Shown: positions 20,430 to 31,806, counted from the first letter of the stretch. The stretch is DNA of 64,000 bases from Platycnemis pennipes (GCA_933228895.1 OW121858.1:29535859-29599858), one strand, 5' to 3'. Numbers and translations are program-made. Notes: generated by a model not told the origin, from the sequence alone.

Positions 20430-21255
20430 TGCTACCATAATCATCATCATCGGTCAACAATATCATGTGGTTGCTAGGATACGCAGTCCTTCATTGAGTT
20501 CTCCTATCAGCTATGACCTTTTGATATACACATATTTCTTCTCATTCGCTTCCTTCATTACTAGTTCTTCATAACATCTTATTAATACGAGGCTTTTCTT
20601 TGCCATTCTTCCCGTTCACTTTTCCCTCCAAGACAAGAATATCTTCATCAGACCATACTGTCTTAAGACATGGCCGACTAAGATATATCCCTTTTTCTTC
20701 ACAAAGTGTTAGGTAGACTTCTTAATTCTTCCCTCTGTTTCTTCGAACTTCTCTCATTTTGACTTCACTCGCTCCTTATCCATTTTATCTTCCTATCATT
20801 CTTCCGTTTATGTAAAACGTTTCGATTGATCCCGGCGTTGACTTCTCTGCTGTTGTCATCTCTTCCAAGCCTCACCGCCATTGAAAGAAAGGTGCTTAAG
20901 ATTCAATATTCGAAGAAGGATTTTCTTATTTCCAATCCTATATATATATATGGAGCCTTTTGAAGATGCTTCTTTATTTACAAGAATGCCCTCATCACCT
21001 ATGCTATTCTAGTTAAGAACTATTTCTTTCTTGCTTCGTACATCGCTAAGGTTACTCATCTTCTAAGGTATCAACAGAACACTTGAACCTCTTCCAGTTT
21101 TTGTTCCCCTAGTTCAAGTTTGTTTTAATTCGCCTCTTCTCTCCCTTGCTGCACACCAATATCTTATAGTCTCCATCTTATTGATCTTCAGCTGATCTGC
21201 CCGTTATTGTCCTTTCCTTGCTTACCAGTATCTTATTCAGATCCCTCCCTATCTC
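20430..21255 (-). pseudogene. RTE-like LINE fragment 1
   Basis: The first text, TCATCATCATCGGTCAACAA, followed by GTTGCTAGGATACGCAGTCC, is the RTE-type 3' end. Farther right come antisense remnants of the C-terminal RT region, shared with fragments 2-5: the CTTCCCGTTCACTTTTCCCT block, CATTTTATCTTC, GCACACCAATATCTTATAGT. No frame is intact. Confidence 0.65.
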
Positions 21256-22010
21256 TGCTATGAGCACCTTTCGCTCTAAGACAATTGTCTTCGTCAGGCC
21301 ATCATGTCTCGAGATATGGCCGATTAGGTTGTCCCTTCTTATTCTTAAGAGTTGTCAGAAGACTTCTATTTTCTTCCACTCTTCTTACAGTATTTCTTAG
21401 TTACTCACTGAGCCAATCCATTTATACTTCATCATTCATCTGTGTATGCCTACGACGTTTCGAATGCTTCCACCCTTTCCTTCTCCGCTGCTCTCATCGT
21501 CTTACATGCCTCACTGCCGTAATAAGAAACATGCTCCAGATGCATGTTCTGATGAACTGTTTCCTTACTTCTACGCTTGTAGTTCCAGCTGTAAGTAATT
21601 CTTCTCTTGATATTAGAAACCCCTCTTTGCCTGGGCTTTTCTTCTGAGAACTATTTCTTTCTTGCTTCGTCCATCGTTGGTTACTCTGCTTCCCAGGTAA
21701 CAGGACTCTTTCACCTCTTCAAGTTTTTGTTTTCCTAGTTTGAGATTGGTTTTGCCCTCTTCTTTCTTGCTGCACACCAATATCTTAGTCTTCTTATTTA
21801 TCTTCAGCTGATATCAGGCCATTTTCCTTTCCATGGTTACTAGAATCTTATTCAGATATCAGTCTCTGTCTCTGCTATGTCAACGGCAAATTGTAATAAG
21901 ATAATTTCTTCCCCATTGGATATTTTAACTCCTGAATCATTCCTTCAATCGATTCTCCTATCGCCTAACCTCTCTGTTTTGAGATATCTCTTCACTTCAA
22001 CTTACCTCAT
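21256..22010 (-). pseudogene. RTE-like LINE fragment 2
   Basis: It restarts the same C-terminal text at TCTAAGACAATTGTCTTCGT and runs through the segment encoding EKERVEAFET on the minus strand, then the CTTCTTTCTTGCTGCACACC block. It joins fragment 1 directly with no 3' UTR between, so the pieces form a head-to-tail series. Confidence 0.65.
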
Positions 22011-22735
22011 AATTTTTCCTTATATCTTGTTAAAACATGAGGTTCTTTCTTTCATGAACTTTTTCCGTTCACTTTTAGCTTCTAAAACGACTGTCCCCCT
22101 GCCACACACCCTTGAGGTGGCTTGCAGGGCATGTCGTAGATATAGATATATTCATCTGTGGATGACTACGACGTTTGCAATGCTTCCACCCTTTTCTTCT
22201 CCGCTGCTGTCATCGTCTTCCATGCCTCACTACAATTGAAGAAACATGCTCCAGAAGTACGTCTTGATGAACTGTTTCTCCGTACTTCTACGCTCGTATC
22301 TCCTGATGTAAGTAAGTTTCTTTCGACAGAATGCCCTCTTTGCCTGGGCTTTTCTTCTAAGAACTATTTCTTCCTTGCTTCGTCCATCGTTGGTTACTCT
22401 GCTTCCGAGGTAACCGAACTCTTTCACCTCTTCCAGTTTCTGTTTTCCTAGTTTGACGTTCGTTTTGGCCTCTTCTTTCTTGCTGCACACCAATATCTTA
22501 TAGTCTTCTTCTTGATCTTCAGATGATGTATCTGGCCATTGTCCTTTCCATGGCTACCAGCATCTTATTCAGTTCTCTAGAGCCCTGTCTCTGCTATGTC
22601 TTCAGCCAATCGCAGCATATGCTAATTTCTTCCCCAATGGATATTTACACTCTGAACCATTCCTTAAATCGCTTCTACTATCGCCTAACCTCTTCATGTT
22701 TTAAGATCATTCTTCTCTGAAAAATCCCTCATAAT
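22011..22735 (-). pseudogene. RTE-like LINE fragment 3, best coding remnant
   Basis: Minus-strand frame 22230-22493 (87 codons) reads KLGKQKLEEVKEFGYLGSRV, TNDGRSKEEIVLRRKAQAKR and KQFIKTYFWSM. This is the conserved region just after the RT catalytic core in RTE/BovB-like elements. It would have been part of the polymerase that copies the element into target DNA. A solo LINE hairpin at 22094-22150 replaces roughly 150 bp found in the other fragments. Confidence 0.75.
22094..22150 (+). mobile_element. Solo LINE hairpin inside RTE fragment 3
   Basis: It has CCCCCTGCCACACACCC, TTGAGGTGGCTTGCAGGG and the tail GTAGATATAGATATA, about 57 bp in all. Comparison with RTE fragments 2 and 4 shows the insertion removed RTE text between the GACGATTGT and TCATCTGTG words, so it was accompanied by a target deletion. 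Confidence 0.8.
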
Positions 22736-23195
22736 TTTCCCTTACATCTTATTAAAAACATGAGGTATTCCTTTTTCCGTTCTTCCCGTTTACTTTTCCT
22801 TCCAAGACGATTGTCTTCATCAGGCCAACGTGTCTTTAAGATGTGGCCGATTAAGTTGTCCCGTCTTCTAAGCGTTTTCACCAGACTTCTTTCTTCTCTC
22901 CAACTACTCTCTTAGGATTTATTTCTTGCCCACTCGGTCGATCCATTTTAATATTCATTTCATACTTCTCTTTATCTGCGACGTTTCGAATGCAACCAGC
23001 CTTGACTTCTCCGCTGCTGTAATTACTGTACATGCCTCGCTACCACTAGAAGAAACATGCTCCTGACCAATGAATTTGTTTCCTTACTTCTACGCTAGTA
23101 TTCCCAGCTGTAAGTAGGTTCTCCTTCAGCCATAAGAATGCCCTCTTTGCCTGGGCTATTCTACTAAGAAATATTTCTTAAATAGAAAAGTAAGT
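22736..23195 (-). pseudogene. RTE-like LINE fragment 4
   Basis: It restarts at CATAATTTTCCCTTACATC and repeats the CTTCCCGTTTACTTTTCC, CGGTCGATCCATTTTA and GCCCTCTTTGCCTGGGC landmarks in order. It ends near 23190 at AATAGAAAAG, just before the 3' end of fragment 5. Confidence 0.65.
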
Positions 23196-23304
23196 TCATT
23201 AATTTAGGTCTAGGATACATCGTCACGGGTCAACAATTTCCTAGGATTGGTTTGACGCAGCCCTCCACTCGATTCTTCTATAAACTACAACCTTTTCATA
23301 TTAA

Positions 23305-24280
23305 GGAGACTCCACCGAATTAGTAAGTGGATGTCATCATTGTGAAAATTTCAGGAGACATAATTAATTTTGGTCCTTATATAGATTGGCAATAAAATAA
23401 TGAGGCCCCTCCATGAACTATGTATTTAAAGAACAAAGATGTTGCAAATCAGCCATTTTATGTTATGTGGTTGTACGGCAGAGCATGGCTCTTGCAGTAA
23501 AATTTGCAGATTAATAATGTAAAGAGAAATGTCGTTTTGACGAAAAACTAACATAAGATGCGCAATTTTATGTAGAATTTAGCATTGTGATAAAGTTCTC
23601 GCCTTACCACACTTGTTTAATTGATATTAATAAATGTTTGCCCGGAAAAAGTAGATAAACCATAGTTACATGAAAGTGGCACTACAGTATGTTGTTATCA
23701 TTGGCAACGGTACTTGTGACGGAACGTGCTTACGAGCCTAATTTAATTTCATTTAATTTAGGAATATGCCTTACCAAGGCACTTCTTATATTTTTTATGT
23801 AATTTAAATATTTCATTGGTTATTGACATGGTGTAATTAATACCAATGTTTTCAAATGGTAGCAGCGTCATTGTTGCCAAACACTTTTCAAAAATAGGAA
23901 TATTAATAAAATTCAAAACAAATAGTTGTATCTACAAGGGAATAGTTTAAAACTATGTACGAAAATATTTAACCTATTTTAGGATGCGTATTACCGGGAT
24001 TGAGCATGTATTCTCACTTTAAAAATTAAACGAGGCAATAACACGTTAGTCAAGTTCCGAAGTCAAAATGAGTCAAAAAAGAGCTTGTATTAAAATAGAA
24101 TGCAACTTCAACGCACTATATAATAATATCACACCCATGCAATTGTTGTGTACTATGCGTTATCGCCCTATATATGATTTTCCATATATAGGTGTTTTTC
24201 TGGATCGGTATTTATTCATTAAATAACTTATAATAGCTCTTTTACGGGAATTTGAATCGTGGAGTCACGGTGGAACCTAC
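23305..24280 (-). mobile_element. TTAA element copy 2, nested in RTE
   Basis: 976 bp in reverse orientation: GGAGACTCCACCGAATTAGT at the left and GGAGTCACGGTGGAACCTAC at the right. TTAA lies on both sides (23301-23304, 24281-24284). RTE text continues across the insertion, giving a clear relative age. Confidence 0.9.
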
Positions 24281-24839
24281 TTAATGTAATTCCTCTCTTT
24301 CACATCCTTCACCACCTGTTCAATGTACATAATAATGCTAGGCCTTCCTTTTCCATTCTTCCCGTTCACTTTTCCCACTTAAGACGATTGTCTTCATCAG
24401 GCCATCGTGTCTTAAGATATGACCGATTAACTTGTCCCGTCTTCTTCTTATAGTTTTTCAGTAGACTTCTCTTCTCTCCCACTCTTCTTAAGACTTCTTC
24501 ATTTGTCACTCGGTCGATCCATTTTATCTTCAAATCATTCTTCCTGGAATAGCACCACATTTCGAATGCTTCCGGCTTGGACTTCTCTGCTGCTGTTATC
24601 GTCTAACATGCTTCGTTGCCATATAAATAGAATGCTCCATGTGTATTTGTTCTAATGAAATGTTTCCTTACTTCAACGCTTGCATTTGCAGCTGTAAGCA
24701 GAATCTTCTTCTGGTAAAATGCTCTTTTAGCCTGGGCAATTCTACAGGCAATTTCTCTTGGTAACTCGGTTTCACAAATAACAGAACTCTCTCACCTCTT
24801 AAAGTTATTGTTTTACTGGTTCAACGTTGGTTTCGGCTT

Positions 24840-25075
24840 CAATGTAAAAAGTATATCTTATTCTCAGGTAAAAAAGCGATCTGAATATCAGGTGAAACAA
24901 TTTTAAGACAGTGTATGTTGAATTTCAGCACCAATACCTTGTCTAAAAATAAGGCAGGCGAAGGACTGAAAATCAGACCAGGTGGGACTTATTTTAAGAT
25001 AGTCCCATGCTGAATTTAAGACCAGGGCTGTCTTAAATTCAGCATGGGCCTATCTGAGAATAAGTACCACGTAAC
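24840..25075. repeat. Foldback sequence with ~35-bp arms
   Basis: The arms around 24988-25022 and 25031-25066 pair almost throughout: ACTTATTTTAAGATAG..CCCATGCTGAATTTAAGAC against its reverse complement, with a short CAGGGCT loop. A third partial arm, CTTATTCTCAGGTA, lies at 24853. Such a strong hairpin suggests a foldback MITE. Confidence 0.75.
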
Positions 25076-25275
25076 TATGCGGGTTGCTATTGAAATTGAA
25101 GCCTACTTTTAGTCTTCTTCTTATTGATCTCTGGCCAATCTCTTTTCCTCATTGGTCCTGGTTTATTTTCTCCTACGGCATACCATTAGTTTTCTTTCTA
25201 TTGATCTTCGAGTATTATCTGGTCAATGTCCTCTCCATGTTTCTCGGTTCACGAAAAGTTTCATGGCTTTCTACC

Positions 25276-25796
25276 TCATAGGCCCGGGTTCGCGAGAAAA
25301 TTATTTCTGCATAATTTGGTCCTGTATTAATGTTTTTTGTCACTCTACCTTTCGTAGCAAGCGCTGAGACCTCAGTAGTTATGGCATACACTCATAGCCA
25401 TATCTGTAACCATGTGCGCAGTGGCCTAGATGAATTATTTTTTCGATCGAGTATCATTCGGGAGCAATAACTGGATGTCCACCCCATACTTGTTGAATCA
25501 ACAGTATCTTCACTTTTGACCCTATATCCTTGATCTTCAATTATCCTCCCCGGAGAATAGGGGTCGTTTATCATTTTTTTTTATTTCTGAATATGATAGA
25601 GTTTGTACAATAAAAAGACCCGTATTTTTCCGTTTTTTGATCCGTCAATTATTTCTGGAGTTATTATGCGACTATGCGATATTTTTTTTTTGTGGAAAAT
25701 TGCCAAACTTATTTAATTATGTTATTCCACCATATAACGCCTGAAACGTCTCTTTTTATTATTATGCGACGAAAAACTAATGTTTTTTTAACCCTT
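25276..25796. other. Unassigned DNA
   Basis: ATAGGCCCGGGTTC at 25278 is echoed at 18396, so both may belong to one repeat with a tRNA-like B box. Otherwise no gene or repeat was recognised. Confidence 0.35.
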
Positions 25797-26210
25797 TCGG
25801 AAAAGTGGGCGTGGTGCAATCTCTGACGTATATCGACTTCGTCCAATCACGACTGAGCACACAAAAGCTACTTCGCCTCATCGCAATGGGGGATAGTACA
25901 GCTGACTCTGCCAATAGGAGCAGTTGTTAAGACAGCATCTGTGCGAGAAGACCTTCCGAGAACCCCCCTCCACTCCCTTCCTTTCCCCTAAAAAGCAGTC
26001 AAGGACGGGAGGAAAATGACGTCAATGTTATCACAACAATTTTTTCGGTGGGCGTCACCTTTTGATTAAATTTTAATTTTCGATTTATGAGGTAATGGTT
26101 GTGGTTTGAAGATTAATTTTTTCACTAAAATACTTTTTTCGTTTCAATATTAACGATCTCGTGTACAAAATTTCAGTTCCAAATAAACACCCCCGTTATT
26201 GTCTCCGATC
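25797..26210 (+). repeat. CCAAT/GC-box repeat, forward arm
   Basis: It starts at ACCCTTTCGGAAAAGTGGGC then GTGGTGCAA, and contains CCAATCACGACTG, CCAATAGGAGC, a C-rich ACCCCCCTCCACTCCC run, AATGACGTCAATG and GTGGGCGTCACC. Nearly the whole stretch matches the reverse complement of 31900-32316. The site content is promoter-like, but no associated gene was found. Confidence 0.8.
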
Positions 26211-26706
26211 ACAAGATTCAATGCTTTGCCCGAAAAGTTCCCTTTGCGAAAAAAAAACTTCAATTTCATAAGTTACTCTTGGGTTTTTGAAACGTTTACT
26301 GTTGGATTTCAAAATTTCCTTCTTGGATTTCAAAAGTTAAATGTTGGATTATAATATTTTACTCTTGAATTCAACATTGTGCCTAATTTACTATCTAAAA
26401 ATTTCAAATGTTTTTAAAAGTCTGTTTTGGAATGGGAAAGTTCACAAGTGGACGGTGTGGCGATGGCCGTGTATTTCTTTTATATATTGAAAATCCGAGG
26501 ATATTATTGGGAAATACAGTTGGTAACAAGGAATCACGTGGTTCAAACAAGAACTGCTGAGTTTCAATATTTCTTGAGTTTGAATCTAATCTCGTAATCA
26601 TCACCTTTGGGTATGATATTACTGCGTGAGAAACCGGGTCTACCGAAAGGAAATCCGTTACATTTTTTTTCTGATTTTCATCATTAATTTCAGGAAAAAA
26701 CGTAAA
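26211..26706 (-). CDS. Unrecognised 108-codon frame
   Basis: The minus-strand frame 26404-26730 encodes a mixed-composition sequence beginning MKDLVKADFTFFPEINDENQ, with PRDSLLPTVFPNNILGFS in the second half. It does not track base skew or a tandem repeat. No known domain, signal peptide or membrane segment is evident. Its first codons overlap the duplicated block beginning 26707. It could be an isolated exon or a chance frame. The flanking 26211-26400 has loosely repeated TTGGATTTCAAAA words. Confidence 0.15.
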
Positions 26707-27238
26707 GTCAGCTTTCACAAGATCTTTCACGTCTCCTATAGTGAGTCTAGGTTATGATGTTGGCTGAGGACACTGGCATTTCTTCTTGGCGTCCTGGGTT
26801 CGAAAGAAGCAAGAGATTGACGTACATAATTAACATTTAAAACTGGTATCACGATGGGAAATGTGCATGACAGTTATTTCTCGTGTAATAACATTGTATT
26901 AATAGTGTATTAATAGTGTATTAATAGTGTATTAATAGTGTATTAATAGTGTATTAATGGTGTATTAATAGTGCATTAATAGTGCATTAATAGGGTATTA
27001 ATAGTGTTTTCATGGTGCATTAATAGTGTTTTCGTAGTGTATTAATAGTGTATTTATAGTGTATTCATGGTACAATAATAGTGTATTCATAGTGTACAGA
27101 TAGTGTAATAACTTTATGCGAATTTTTCTCTCAAATATGAGTAATATATATAAGCCACACACAGTTACACAAGAGTGAGAATGATTTGGCACCCGTCCCA
27201 GTCACTTAAGTTGGTAGCACTTAAGTTGGTAGTTGATA
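26707..27238. repeat. Duplicated block, first copy, with 11-bp minisatellite
   Basis: It begins GTCAGCTTTCACAAGATC and carries a tRNA-like head (see 26735-26805). A minisatellite of GTGTATTAATA units (about 26885-27110) follows. It ends with GGCACCCGTCCCAGTCACTT. The second copy starts 532 bp later. Confidence 0.9.
26735..26805 (+). ncRNA. tRNA-like segment, duplicated at 27267-27337
   Basis: CCTATAGTGAGTCTAGGTTA resembles a D-arm/A-box region, and GGGTTCGAAAG about 45 bp later resembles a B box. The fold would be imperfect, and the acceptor stem is not evident. It reads as a tRNA pseudogene or SINE head in both copies. Confidence 0.35.
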
Positions 27239-27866
27239 GTCAGCTTTCACAAGATCTTTCACGTCTCCTATAGTGAGTCTAGGTTATGATGTTGGCTGAG
27301 GACACTGGCATTTCTTCTTGGCGTCCTTGGTTCGAAAGAAGCAAGAGATTGACATACATAATTAACATTTAAAACTGGTATCACGATGGGAAATGTGCAT
27401 GACAGTTATTTCTCGTGTATTAATAGTGTATTAATAGTGTATTAATAGTGTATTAATAGTGTATTAATAGTGTATTAATAGTGTATTAATACTGTATTAA
27501 TAGTGTATTCAAGGTGTATTAATAGTGTATTAATAGTGTATTCATGGTGTATTCATGGTGTATTCATGGTATATTCATAGTGTATCAATAGTGTATCAAT
27601 AGTGTATTAATGGTGTATTAATAGTGCATTAATAGGGTATTAATAGTGTTTTCATGGTGCATTAATAGTGTTTTCGTAGTGTATTAATAGTGTATTTATA
27701 GTGTATTCATGGTACAATAATAGTGTATTCATAGTGTACTGATAGTGTAATAACTTTATGCGTATTTTTCTCTCAAATATGAATAATATATATAAGCCAC
27801 ACACAGTTACACAAGAGGGAGAATGATTTGGCGCCCGTCCCAGTCACTTAAGTTGGTAGCACTGTC
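27239..27866. repeat. Duplicated block, second copy
   Basis: Same order of parts as 26707-27238, with an expanded minisatellite (about 27410-27755). Array-length change accounts for most of the extra 96 bp. Variant units (TTCATGG, TATCAATAG) are distributed in the same order near the right end of both copies. Confidence 0.9.
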
Positions 27867-28571
27867 GTTTGAGAAACGACCTACGCCAACTCCTGCTTAA
27901 CCTATGAGGAAAGCGACAAAGGGGGGGAGTTTGTTGCCAACAACTGCCCAACAACACACTTTTTCAGTCGGACTTACACCTCTCCCAACTTCGCCAACTT
28001 TCTCCATCTGCATACATTTCTCAATTTTTTCCTCTCTTTTGAACCTTTTCGAAACAAAAGGTTACTTCCTAAGGAGGATATGGATTTTTTTAAGGATTCG
28101 TGGGCAAGAAAAAGAATACTAGGAGAAGTAGGTAATTCAAGGAAGGTTAAGAAGTTCACGGGAGCGCTCGGAAGACAAGCGGCTGAATCAGAATAAGGAT
28201 TTCGTTTTCGCAGAAATGTATTTTTTTTGGGGGGAAAAATTTATAATTTTCAATCCCTGTTGGAGTAGGGAGTAGGGTCAAATTTCAAAAGTTTGCAGGA
28301 ATGTATATCCTTTGACTTTCGCGCCTGAAAGTGCTTCGTGGAGAAGTTGTTTTGAAGATAAGAAAATGTAAGTAACTTCTTTATCTCTTTTGACTTTTCG
28401 AGAGGCCTGTTCCTTCACTAATGCACATACTCACGTAATTCATTTCAAAAATGTGATTACGCATACCTACTATAGAGGGTTCACAGAGTAGAGCGTCATT
28501 GTTTCACGTTCTGGACGTATAGTAGGTACTGGATCACTCCATCGAAAAATTTTACAAAAAAATATAGCTTC
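27867..28571. other. Unassigned DNA
   Basis: 27880-28030 has CCAACT/GTTGCC words like those at the window edges. Two overlapping frames of 61 and 72 codons show no domain. Confidence 0.35.
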
Positions 28572-30755
28572 AACATCTCAGATTTCAGCTAAAATTGGTG
28601 CTTAGATACTGTCAACCTTCCTGTGTCTAAAGCCGTTCCATCATTTTAGCAGGAAAAAAATTTGGCTCCTGAATTATACGCAGGCATGCTTTTCAGCAAC
28701 GCCTGAAAATCTTTTTTTTACACTATTTTTCTCCAGGCTGCAGCAGTCTTGTTTTACGTGACATACACGAGTGAAAGGTGTCAATAAGGAGCTTATAAAA
28801 TGTACATACTACTAAATGAGTTTTAAATGGATTTTTGGCAAGAAAAAGGGTCTTTTTTTGTCACTGTAAATGCGACTTCCAAAATTAATTTTTTTTCACA
28901 AGTTTAGCCAAAAATTACACCAAGAAATAACTTTGCAAATGGGCCAGTTCTTCTCACCTTAGCACTCATGCGTATCTAGTGTACGAATATATTAATAAAC
29001 ATGGAATTTGTGCATAGCTCGCTGGGAAAATATCACTTGAATTTGAGAAATTTGGAATAAAAACCAGTTTTTCGGAGCTAAAAACAGTCGTGTGGGTCAG
29101 GGTTTAAAAGTAATAAACATCTCAGTTTTCAGCTAAAATTTGTGTGTAGATACTATCAACCTTCCTGAGTCAAAATAGGTTCCCTTGTTTTAGCAGGGAA
29201 AAAATTTCACCCCCCAATCATAGGCAAAGTATGCGTTTCAGTAACGCCTGAAAATCGTCTTTTTAGACTATTTTTCTACAGGCTGCAGCAGACTGGTTTT
29301 ACGTGGCATACACGTGTAAAAGGTGTCATTGGAAAGAATATGAAGTGTTACATGTTACTAAGGAAGTTTTGAAGGGACTCTTTGCAAGAAATAGGGTATT
29401 TTTTGTCACTGTAAATGCGACTTCCAAAATTAATTTTTTTTCGCAAGTTTAGCCCGAAATTACACCAAGAAATAACTTTGCAAACGGGCCAGTTTTTCTC
29501 ACCGTAGCACTCATACGTATCTAGTGTACGAATATATTAATAAACATGGAATTTGTGCATTGCTCGCTGGGAAAAGATCACTTGAATTTGAGAAATTCGG
29601 AATAAAAACCAGTTTTTCGGAGCTAAAAAAATCCATGTTGGACAGGGTTTAAAAGTAATAAACATCTCAGATTTCAGCTAAAATTTGTGTGTAGATACTA
29701 TCAACCTTCCTGAGTCAAAATAGGTTCCCTAGTTTTAGCAGGGAAAAAATTTCACCCCCCCATCATAGGCAAAGTATGCGTTTCAGTAACGCATGAAAAT
29801 CGTTTTTTTAGACTATTTTTCTACAGGCTGCAGCAGACTGGTTTTACGTAGCATACACGTGTAAGAGGTGTCAATGGAAAGAATATGAAGTGTTACATGT
29901 TATTAAGGAAGTTTTGAAGGGACTCTTTGCAAGAAATAGGGTATTTTTTGTCACTGTAAATGCGACTTCCAAAATTCATTTTTTTCACAAGTTTAGCCCG
30001 AAATTACACCAAGAAATAACTTTGCAAACGGGCCAGTTTTTCTCACCGTAGCACTCATACGTATCTAGTGTTGAATATATTAATAAACATGGACTTTTTG
30101 CATTGCTCGCTGGGAAAAGATCACTTGAATTTGAGAAATTCGGAATAAAAACCAGTTTTTCGGAGCTAAAAAAATCCGTGTGGGACTGGGTTTAAAAGTA
30201 ATAAACATCTCAGATTTCAGCTAAAATTTGTGTTTAGATACTATCAACCTTCCTGAGTCAAAATCCTTTCCCGAGTTTCAGCAGGAAAAAATTTCACCCC
30301 CCAATCATAGGCCGGGTATGCGTTTCAGTAACGCCTGAAAATCGTCTTTTTGGACTATTTTTCTACAGGCTGCGGTAGACTGGTTTTACGTGGCATACAC
30401 GTGTAAAAGGTGTCAATGGAAAGAATATGAAGTGTTACATGTTACTAAGGAAGTTTTGAAGGGACTCTTTGTAAGAGAAAGGGTATTTTTTGTCACTGTA
30501 AATGCGACTTCCAAAATTAATTTTTTTCACAAGTTTAGCCCAATATTACACCAAGAAATAACTTTGAAAACGGGCCAGTTCTTCTCACCGTAGCACTCAT
30601 GCGTATCTAGTGTAAGAATATATTAATAAACATGCAATTTGTGCATTTATCGCTGGGAAAATATCACTTGAATTTGAGAAATTTGGAATGAAAACCGAAA
30701 AAAATGACCTTTTTCGGAGCTAAAAAAGGTCCATGTTGGAAAGGATTTAAAAGTA
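28572..30755. repeat. Four tandem units of ~544 bp
   Basis: AACATCTCAGATTTCAGCTA or a variant starts at 28572, 29116, 29661 and 30204 (periods 544, 545, 543). Units share TACTATCAACCTTCCTGAGT, CAGGCTGCAGCAGACTGGTT and TCACTGTAAATGCGACTTCC. The outer units are the most diverged and the inner ones the most alike, as expected from unequal crossing-over. Short open frames are not conserved between units. Confidence 0.95.
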
Positions 30756-30770
30756 ATGAAAGCATTGTTT

Positions 30771-31215
30771 TAGAAAGTGTTAACGTTGTTCTTTTAGGTA
30801 CAAAAAGATTCGTTTTGTGTTTTTTGGGGGTTTGGGAGATATGATCGTTGTAAAAACAGTGCTCAACTACCTCGCGCATGGCCCTAAACAGACACTCATT
30901 TCAACAGTACTATATTTTGACCATCATTAATCCTCAAGGAAATGTGTTTAAATATTTAAAAAAATATTTGGTTAGAAAGTCTAAATGTTGTTGAATCAGG
31001 CACAAAAAGAAATTTTTTGTGAATATGAGGGGTTTGGGAGATAAAGTCGATGTAAAAGCAGTGTTCAACTCCCACAGGCTAAACAGAATCGCATTCCAAC
31101 AATACTATATTTTAACTATCATTAATCTTCGTGGGAAAGGGTTATAAATTAGAAAATCATTGGGTTAGAAAGTTACAATGTTGTTCTTTTAGGTACAAAA
31201 AAATCTTTAGTGTAT
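30771..31215. repeat. Diverged ~198-bp tandem repeat, 2.3 units
   Basis: TTAGAAAGT recurs at 30770, 30972 and 31165, each followed by ATGTTGTT.TTTAGG.ACAAAAA. The first two units also share GGGGTTTGGGAGAT and ACTATATTTT.AC.ATCATTAAT. It follows the 544-bp array directly. Confidence 0.8.
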
Positions 31216-31262
31216 AATATATGGGATAATATAAAGTATATAATGTTTGGGACATATGTACC

Positions 31263-31806
31263 TAGAGATGGGTAAATTACCGTAATTTTCAATTGAGGTA
31301 AATTACCGTGATAAATTACGGTAATTTTCAAAAATTACCGTAATTTTCCGGTAATTTTAAGTTTTGAACTGCAAATCCTTATCAGAAGACTACAAGCGAA
31401 ATCAAATAGCATTAAGATATAAATACCGACGTTTAAAATCAAACATATCACGACGTTTATCTATTAAATAACTCATTAAAAAAATTAAAACGAAGTTGGC
31501 AGCAACACGCAATTTGCCTCTCTTTTGTCACACTATGAGAAATTTTAGTTCCAAAGACATGCGTCTCTGCGCAATGTGCATTTGTTATTTTACTCTGAAT
31601 TAATTGGAATTGATCATGGACACAATGTAAACAAAATCGTTTTAGGGTCTTAATTTATAATATCACCCATTCCAATGGTTTCTTAGTGTGGAAGAAGTTT
31701 TCTGAAAAAGAACTTTTCTTAAAATTACCGTTTATTACGGTAATTTTCAGGGGTGTTGGTAATTTACGAAAAATACCACGGTAATTTACCAAGTTGCCCA
31801 TCTCTA
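31263..31806. mobile_element. hAT-like MITE, 544 bp, perfect 8-bp duplication
   Basis: The left end TAGAGATGGGTAAATTACCG is matched at the right end by TTGCCCATCTCTA. It is flanked by identical TATGTACC (31255-31262 and 31807-31814). The 8-bp duplication and TAGAGATGGG ends are characteristic of hAT elements in animals. Several GGTAATTT/AAATTACC words near both ends form nested hairpins. No transposase is present. Confidence 0.9.

Larger units (their letters stand above)
23205..25275 (-). pseudogene. RTE-like LINE fragment 5, split by two insertions
   Basis: The 3' end reads GGTCAACAATTTCCTAGGAT then TGGTTTGACGCAG, a widespread RTE 3' signature. It is interrupted by TTAA element copy 2 (23305-24280) and resumes at 24285. 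Minus-strand frame 24366-24560 contains IKWIDRVTNEEVLRRVGEKR, the RTE C-terminal segment. A foldback sequence at 24840-25075 interrupts it again, after which 25080-25275 resembles the CTTCTTATTGATCT.GGCCA part of fragments 1-3. Confidence 0.7.

Noticed and set aside
21218..22720. Plus-strand frames of 60-120 codons
   Set aside because: They are antisense shadows of minus-strand RTE fragments, S/L/F-rich as expected from the reverse of K/E-rich coding.
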